In this document: piece after piece, positions 56,811 through 64,000 of the stretch
Layout: each line of letters begins with the position of its first letter
How positions within the stretch are numbered: the stretch's first letter is position 1
Assembly: GCF_964656455.1 (NCBI RefSeq)
Contig: NC_135715.1
Span: 78,195,414 to 78,259,413, forward strand
Origin: Halichoerus grypus
Lineage: Eukaryota; Chordata; Mammalia; Carnivora; Phocidae
Length of the DNA stretch: 64,000 bases
Reading direction: 5' to 3'
Notes under the pieces: model-generated
Seen by the model: the letters and a program-made list of their open reading frames with translations, nothing else
Database searches by the model: none
Told to the model about the DNA's origin: nothing
Program-made: the position numbers and the translations under genes

Positions 56811-59800
56811 TAAAATGGCATCTGAACAGAAGACCTCATGCAAAAGTATTAAGTTGAATGACTAGAATCATGGAATTTTAGAACTGGAAAGGATTCTACT
56901 AGTCTCTCCTTCTAGTTGGAAATAGTTCTGACCTAAGTGTAAATTGGAACTGTACATATTTCTTTCCTTAGCAAATCACAGGGTTGATGGGAGGGACTTT
57001 CCTTTAGTGGGAGGGGAATGTTTTTACAATAAGATGCCTTGTTATTTTAAATGCTGTGTTGTAAATAGCCAGCCCTAGGCTTCTAAATCCCACTCTGTTG
57101 GGGTGGGGATTGGGGGGGGCAGGTGTTGAAGCTGATAAATTCATCATAAACACATAGGAAGGATTTGGGAAAGCTTTTGGAGGGGGCGGGGGTGTTCTGC
57201 TTTGTATTAGATAAACCAGACCAACACAGTTTTTGAAAAGTTGCTTTTATATTTCATTTCATGGTTATAATGTGAAACTTCTAAACAGTGTTCCCTACTG
57301 ACTTTTAAAAAATGACTTGAAGAAATAGAGAAGATAACTCAGTGCTTTTACTTTGTCTTGACTGTAAATCTGCTTTAAAAAGGAGCACAATATCCTGATC
57401 AGTCGAATGAAGGGGTTGGGCTTGATAATCCCTAAAGTGACGGACTTCCAGCTCAAAAAATTCTCTGAATCTCCTTCTTTTTTACAAAAGCCTATTGCTT
57501 AGTAATTCCTCTGGAGAGAACTGGGCCTCTGGCACAAGTCCGGGGGTCACCATTCCCATTATATGTTGCGTGGGTGATGCTGTATGAACCAGGGCTTTAT
57601 TACACAGAGCACCTGTGAATGGGTCCTGGTGTTTGGGCCACCAGTTTCACTAAGTCAGCTGTTCTCTCAGTATTTTTAAAGCTAATGTTATTTGATCTAT
57701 AATTTCATTTTTGAAGTATTATTCAAACAAGGTAGTGTTGGAAATAAAGATAATGGTTGTGATACTAAAATTAGAATTGACATTACTTAATGTTTACCAT
57801 TCACTATATGAAAACCTTGTATTGCTTAACATCTAGGCCATGTCAACCTAATTGTAACAAATGGTTTCTTAAGTTAATTAAATACTTTTTGCCCATGTGC
57901 TAATCTTTGACATTCATAGGAATTTTTCTGGAGGACAAGTGAAAAATCTCATGGTTTGTAGCAGTGGTTTATATTTATTGTTAACCAGCATTGCTCTATT
58001 GTGGTGTAACGTAGATTCTATAACCTCTAAATTAGCAAGGATGGTAAAGATTTTATGAATGTAAGTTGGCTCTTGAATGGAGTGGGCCTCTGGAGTATTG
58101 GCCTCCCTGCCTCCAAGCAGTTTTCCTGATTAGGAATGCTAAGAACCAGCAGGTTTCATTCCTAATTAACATCATCCTACCTCAGAAGTCTCCTATGTTC
58201 TCATTAAATGTACCCAGACAGTTTACCTGCTCCCTCCCCAACATTATCTGCCTATTCATTTTTCTCTTCTATGTTTGAGCCTTTTCACAGGAAGTTCCAG
58301 ACTCTAAGAATAGCTTCACACTTCCTTCATCAAATCATAGCCTTTTAGCCTTTCCAGTTTTGGTGAAACAATCCTTTCTCTGGTAGATTTTCTCCAGATA
58401 GGCACTTGTACTGGGATTCTTTGGACAGTCACAGTAGTATCTCTGTCCATAGCAGGACTCTCAAATGGGATGGGTGTTCTGATTCCTTAGCTGGCGTATG
58501 TCTGAAATTTGGAGGGAAAGGAAGCAGCGCTTTCTTAAAGACTGAAAACCCTTACTGGGGTATGGAGTTGAAGATACGGAGACCCATCCTGTATAGTTGC
58601 TTGCTGTTAGGAATGCTGCAGATAATGGATGATAAATCTGTCTATAACCTGATCATTCTGTGTGGTCATCTAGAGTACAGACTTCTGTGGCTCCATTTTT
58701 TATGCCTTTGTTCGTAATGCATACATATATATCCCACAGATACCAGGTGCAGAGCTAATAAAGAATGTGATGGTTTGTTTTTCCTCTAGATTGTAAGCTT
58801 ATTTAGAGGTGAGACCCTGTTCTACTTGGCTGAGACCTCATAATACCCAGCAAAGTATTGGCATATGGCACTTCTAAACCCACTACAACCTTGTGATTGC
58901 ACTATTTATTGGAGAATTTTCCTGGATCCCCAGAGGACTGTAATAATTGATTTCCTCAAAGACCTTCATTATGAGGGGGAGCCACTGTTGTGTGGTTTCC
59001 CAGCCTGGACAGTACTGGAGAGGTACATCAGCATGGTAGTTTGTGATTCTGACATTTGGCATCTGGCTGGAGGCCTGCCCTGTCTGCCTGACTTAGTTTC
59101 AACTTTGCTAGTTAATTATAGTAAGGATATGATTTTAATGATAACTGGAATTTTAGGTCCAAGAAATACTGTTTTAAAAAATGTCGGTGTTTGTCATTAG
59201 TGTGGGTCTCAGGAGACATGGGTTTGGTTGATTCTGTGGTTGGTGCTTGATGTGTGTTTAGCATCCAGTGTGGGTTCATGAAGCACTAACAGAAATTAGA
59301 ATGAAAGCTCATGAACATCTGATAGCACTTTCCAGGATTGGAATTGGGTTTGAGAGGGCCAAATTAAGGGATGCTTCAAATATTGCTCTCACATTTTTAC
59401 ATGAGCCACCTATTCTAAGTAGTTGTCTCAGTTCCAGGTTTGAAAATGAGGTATTTTTGTTTTGTGAGTTGTGAAATAGTTTTGAAATTCTGGTGTCTAG
59501 TTTCTTTTAAAGTATATTTAAATTGATTGATGATGCCAAATGAATTTCCAAAATTAGATTTACTTTGCTTGATACCCTCTTTTTTAAAATCCACATTCAT
59601 GAGGCCTTAGGGTCATATTTAGAAAATTCTTGATGAAAGAACTTATTAAAATGATACAGTAGTATGTCAGAGTAGCCCATTTCTAGCTGCAATCTTTGGT
59701 GAGTATTCTCATGAAAAATTCTTTCATAAGTTCATAATTTGGCCATGAAATCAACTGTCTTCAAACTAAAACCTAAAATACAAGGTCTCAAGCTGAGAAA

Positions 59801-60055
59801 ATACTTTAATTCTTTATGAGACTGAGGGAAAGTTTCATGCTTTCCAGACTGTTCAGGCAGGAGCACAGTTTGCCCCGAGGTGCTGTGGTACAGATTCGCT
59901 TACAGAGACAGGGCAATACCTGTGGTGGTCCCAGGACCAGTGCTTTCTGTCAAGGTGATGGTGGAAGATGGGAAGAACATGAGAAGAGTGTGTGGTGACC
60001 TCCTACTCCCGCCACGCAGAGGAACTTCCCCAGCGGTGGGTTTATGGGGTGTGAA
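56811..60055. other. Repeat-poor downstream flank, no gene recognised
   Basis: I found no splice-flanked open frame and no familiar repeat across about 3.2 kb. The longest open frames (58406-58717, 58865-59200) show no family resemblance. Confidence 0.45.
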
Positions 60056-60120
60056 TGAATCACTCTTTCAACTTCTGTATATGTTTGAAAATTTTCATCA
60101 TAAATTGTTGAGGGGAAACA
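60056..60120 (+). repeat. L1M 3'-terminal relic, sense
   Basis: cttctgtatatgtttgaaaa, ttttcatcataaattgttg. Confidence 0.55.
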
Positions 60121-60544
60121 AAAAGAAAAGAAACCGAGACCTCTGGTCCGGATTCTGTTTAAGGGTTTATCCACTTGGTATTTCTCGGCTCATGCATCCA
60201 TACAGACATCAACACAAATGTCTTGCTCACCTGTGCTGGCCGGCTTTATAACTGGAATGTTTGTGGGACACATGAGTGCTTAAAACCCCAAGTATCTCAG
60301 GAGCGCGGCTCTTTGGAAGCTGCTCGCTGTTGTGTGTTTTTCGGCCTCCTGGCGGTGGGGGTGACGGCATGCTTGGGAGGGCGAATGTGGCACCTGGCAG
60401 GTTAAACTGCGCTCTGTGAGGGGACTTTGCCCTCCTGGCAGCGCCCTGTCCTGAGGTTCGGTCTCTGCATGTGTCACTGTGTGTAGCAAGGGAACCATTC
60501 TTCAAACGCTAGTTAGCGAAATGTGAATAGTTAGACGATTTTCC

Positions 60545-60935
60545 CCCGTTTTTGTATGAGTGTAAAAAATACATAGTATTTATCATTTTAACCTTTCCTA
60601 AGTGTATAATTCAGTTGCATTAAGTACATTCACATTGTTACTGCAATCATCGCTGCCATCTATACTGCAAGCTTTTTCATCATCCAAAAAGACACTGTAC
60701 GCACTAAATAATAGCTCCCCGTACCCCTGGCCCCTGGTCATCTCCATTCTGCTTTGTCTCTCTCAAGTGGCATATTCCAGGCGCCTCATGGAAGCAGAAT
60801 TGTGAAGTATTTGTCCTTTTGTGTCTGACTTACTTCACTTAGCAGAACATTTTCAAGGTCCATCCATGTTGTAGCCTGTGTCAAAGTTTCGTTCCTTTTT
60901 CTGACTGAATAATATACTGTGTTATGCAACTTTAT
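60545..60935 (-). mobile_element. L1 3'-end fragment, antisense
   Basis: tatttatcattttaaccttt, cattcacattgttactgcaa, cttacttcacttagcagaac, ggtccatccatgttgtagcc: the standard complement of an L1 3' UTR. Confidence 0.85.
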
Positions 60936-60989
60936 ATGATAGTTATGTGTGAACTCCACTGGGGAACATTTCACCTGGGCCCACATCTT

Positions 60990-61290
60990 ACACTTCAGAG
61001 GAAAAGCACTGCTGTTTATTGAGTGCCTTCCGTGTGCTCAGCCTTGTGCCAGGCGCTCTCCCACGCCGCCCTTAGACCAGTGGCAGAATTTGTCACCGGT
61101 GTAGGATGGAGGGGACGGACCCAGAGCTAGGTGACTTCCTATGTTCATTCAACAGATGCTTCTTGGGCCTATGTGTGTGTCTGACAGGCAGGCTCCTGCC
61201 CCACGGACCTTACAGTTGAGGTGATTCAAGACGAAAGCAGGCACATCAGTCATTCGTTATACTCCGGGACGGGGCTGTGAGTGAACACCA
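60990..61290 (-). repeat. L2 3' end, antisense
   Basis: ctgtttattgagtgccttcc, gtgtgctcagccttgtgcca, cacggaccttacagttgagg. Confidence 0.65.
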
Positions 61291-61880
61291 GGGTCTCTGG
61301 GGTTGGGTGGGCAGGGAGGTCCTTCTGCGAAGGGGTTTTTCAGCTGAGAATTGTAGGAGGCATAAGTGAACCAGACTGGGAGTGGTATTTGTTCCTAGCA
61401 GAGAGAATAGTCTTGCTCAGTTCCAGAGGTAAGGAAGAATAAGTTGCCCGGGACCATCCAGGTTGAACCTGATGCTGGCTGGTTGGGAAGCAGTCAGCTT
61501 CCTGAGGTTCAGGTACTGCTCCCAGGCCTGGCTGCAGGCACACGTTTCACACATTAAGTCTAATCACTGAAGTTTTTCTCTCTTCGTGCTTTTCTTTTTT
61601 AAAAAGGAAGATTCTTTAACTTTTCAAGCATTGCTATCAAATAGTCATTTAAAGAGGAGTCACTTGGAGTGAGCATGAAATACCTACATTTCTACATTCA
61701 GTTTGGTACCTTTTCCACTAAGCCAGTCTGGACTTTGCCCTGGTCTTGTCTCTTGACTTGATTAAAGCCTTTTTTGTCTAACTGATTCTGAGTCCTGAAC
61801 TTCTTAGTAATTCTAATAATTGGCCAGTGTGTTGTGTGTTACAGATGAGAATGATCTCACATGCAGTTTCACCTGTGATC
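61291..61880. other. No gene recognised
   Basis: Plain sequence, perhaps further L2. Confidence 0.4.
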
Positions 61881-61884
61881 TTCA

Positions 61885-62010
61885 GAGCAGCCCTGTCAAG
61901 TAGACAGAGAAAGGCTTGTTACCCAGTAGGAAACTGAAGCTCAGAGAGGTAAAGTGCTTGCCCAGATCACATGGAACTAAGTGCCAGATCTGGGGGTGGA
62001 AGCCAGCTCC
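61885..62010 (-). repeat. MIR, antisense
   Basis: taggaaactgaagctcagag, aggtaaagtgcttgcccaga, tcacatggaactaagtgcca. Confidence 0.85.
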
Positions 62011-63105
62011 AGCTGCTTTTTCCTTTGCACTGAAACGGCCGTCTTCTGAAACAGCCTCCCCCAGACCTGTCCTTACTTCCTGATAAGTGCCCTCCTCCAT
62101 CCCCACCAAGGCTTCTTTCTTGATGCTCATTGTCCAGGTGGTTGTCCTAGCTCAGAGACTGGTGCTACCATCAGCTCTGGTTTCTAAACCAGAAATTTGG
62201 CCTCCCCTTTCAAACCTTTAGTCCTCTAGTGAACATCACCAACCCTTATGGGTTCTATTTCTTAAGCTGTTAAATCCACTCATTTCTCTCTGTTCTCCAG
62301 CTAATATTCTGTTTCAGATCCCCATAATATTTTCGGTAGACTTTTATTGTCACATTATCTAAGTAATCGATCTTCTTGTCTGTCTCCCATCTTAAACTGT
62401 GAATTCCCTTGAAGTTAGAGGCTGGTCATTATTTTCTGTTTTTCTAGAACCTAGTAACAGAGCCATCTTGTATGGGTGTTCAGGTTGTGCGCTGTTCAAG
62501 GGCCTTACGTAAAAGGGCATGCCTCACATCATACAAATGCTCGCTTATATGAGGGCATGTGTAGCCTACGGGGAGACCCTGGGCCACTCACGGAATACCT
62601 GTACAGCAGTAGAGAGTCACCTCCCCGGATAAAGCCACATGGCGTGCATGTTATGCACCTGTTCTGGAGAGTACACATGATCACTCCTCTGTCACTTGCC
62701 TCAGAGGTCCAGTTCCCTCCCTCCTTGTGATTTAGACTTTATCTGCCCCCCTCACCTGGGGGGTGTATATTATATGTGTGTGCGTGCCTGTGTGACAGAT
62801 TGTGACATGTGGCATCGGTAGGTTTTCAGAGAGGGCCAGGCCACTGTCCACAGAGCTCTGGAAAGCTCCCCAGGGCAGGAGTTGCCCATGTTGTACAATA
62901 ATATAGTAACAAACAATTTACTTGAGGAAGGGGTACCTTTTTATAGTCCCACAAAGGTACCACACGAACCACTAGGGCTCTGCCGATAACTACACAGAAA
63001 GTGTTGATGTGGTGGTAGAAGCAGTGTCTTAGAGCAGACCACTCACTCCTCAACTCCTCCTAGCTCTGGGGCTGGAGTCACAGGGCCTCCAGAAGCCATA
63101 AGAAA
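62011..63105. other. Possible L2 at 62.03-62.46 kb, otherwise nothing
   Basis: cccagacctgtccttacttc and gaattcccttgaagttagag have an L2-like order. The rest, to 63.1 kb, is plain. Confidence 0.35.
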
Positions 63106-63109
63106 GGCA

Positions 63110-63530
63110 GCACAATTTGCAAAAGCCCTGAACTGGAAATAACCCAAATGTCCTTCGGTGGCAGAATGGATAAACAAGTATATTCATACAATGGAATATT
63201 ACTCAGCAGTGAAGAATAGCAAACTCCTGGTACATACCACTGTATGAATAACCAAACAGTGTCGACCAAAATAAGCCAGACATGAAGAGTACAGACCATG
63301 TCATTCCATGGATATAAAGTTCAAAAACCAGTCAGACTAATCCTTGGTGAAGGCGATTTCCCCTGGGGCATTGGTCTGTGGGGGGCTGGGGCTTCTGGGT
63401 TGTAATGACACACTCCTCGATCTAGATGCTATTTATAAGGGTGTGTTCTTTGTGAACATTCATTGATCTTATGATTTGTGCACCTTAAGAAATATATGTT
63501 CAACTTAAATAAAAACATTCCTCCCCCCGT
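63110..63530 (+). mobile_element. Old L1 3' end, sense
   Basis: ggaaataacccaaatgtcct, acaatggaatattactcagc, aaaataagccagacatgaag, tgcaccttaagaaatatatg, then an A/C-rich tail. Confidence 0.85.
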
Positions 63531-64000
63531 CCCCCCAAAAGACTGACTTCTTCCCCAGCTTTCAGCAACTTTGTGTTTTTAGAGTAAATTCCAGAGGGCT
63601 TTCAAGCCTCAACCCACCAGGGCCTCTTTCACCTGTGCCTGGCTCCGCTTCTCTCTGCTGGTGTGGCTGGGCAGAGAGGACATCCCCACATCTGGGGTTT
63701 GGCATTCTCACAGTTCTTTTTTCTTCAGTGTGGACTGTCTCCTGTGGCCCTTACCCTTTCTTAGCTGAGTACAAAGCAGCTTTGTACCTTCTCTTAAATC
63801 TGCTAATGTCACTTGATGGTAAAATGAGACTACTCTTCTAAGTCATGCCAGTTGGGAGGGATATGAGCTCTCCACTCACTTACCTACTGCTCTCTCTCTC
63901 TATGGCTGAGCAGACAGCTCCCTAGCTAGGTGAATGTCCCTCATGCTGGTGCCAGTCATTGATGTTTCTAAGGCCAGACTAAGCCCAGACGTCTGGCCAA
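63531..64000. other. No gene recognised
   Basis: L2-like CT-rich text possible near 63.54-63.85 kb; nothing firm. Confidence 0.35.

Overview
This window is nuclear DNA from a carnivoran mammal, most likely a non-canid caniform of the bear, seal or mustelid group. The evidence is about 36 copies of a tRNA-derived CAN-SINE. Their A/B-box head (cctgggtggctcag), body (ctgggatcgagccc, then cctgcttctccctctccc), CT-rich stretch and (ATAAA)n tail match the arctoid SINEC type rather than the dog or cat type. Carnivore L1 3' ends accompany them. There is no bacterial, phage or CRISPR content. The window is mainly a layered record of retrotransposition plus one real promoter and gene near its right end.

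Layout: 0.5-8.3 kb is an old antisense L1 broken up by SINEs and by a younger L1 that carries its own SINE. 8.3-29 kb mixes L2, MIR, MLT1-type LTR, MER5A and short L1 3' ends with many SINEs. 29.3-31.8 kb is a sense L1 (ORF2 3' part and 3' UTR) and 33.8-36.8 kb an antisense L1; both are peppered with SINEs. 37-50 kb is quieter, with L2 and MIR relics, a Charlie-like DNA transposon and an MLT1-type LTR. 50.66-50.78 kb holds an isolated open exon-like segment with an acceptor and a polyA signal.

The only clear gene is on the + strand at about 54.5-56.8 kb. It has a CpG island (54.4-55.64 kb), a perfect 10-bp CLEAR/E-box palindrome, a first exon with a good Kozak ATG and a proline-rich start, then two small exons separated by an 85-bp intron. 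Their reading frame joins across the splice and ends in a stop and a polyA signal. I do not recognise the protein. It would be a short protein (roughly 100-115 residues if exon 1 joins as I infer). The exon 1 frame does not connect cleanly to exon 2 by any strong donor, which I flag as a frame conflict (indel, sequence error or wrong model). No CAN-SINE occurs from 52.66 kb to the right end.

Readings of repeat families come from recalled consensus motifs, not a database search, so subfamily names are approximate. Boundaries are best where target-site duplications (TSDs) are visible.
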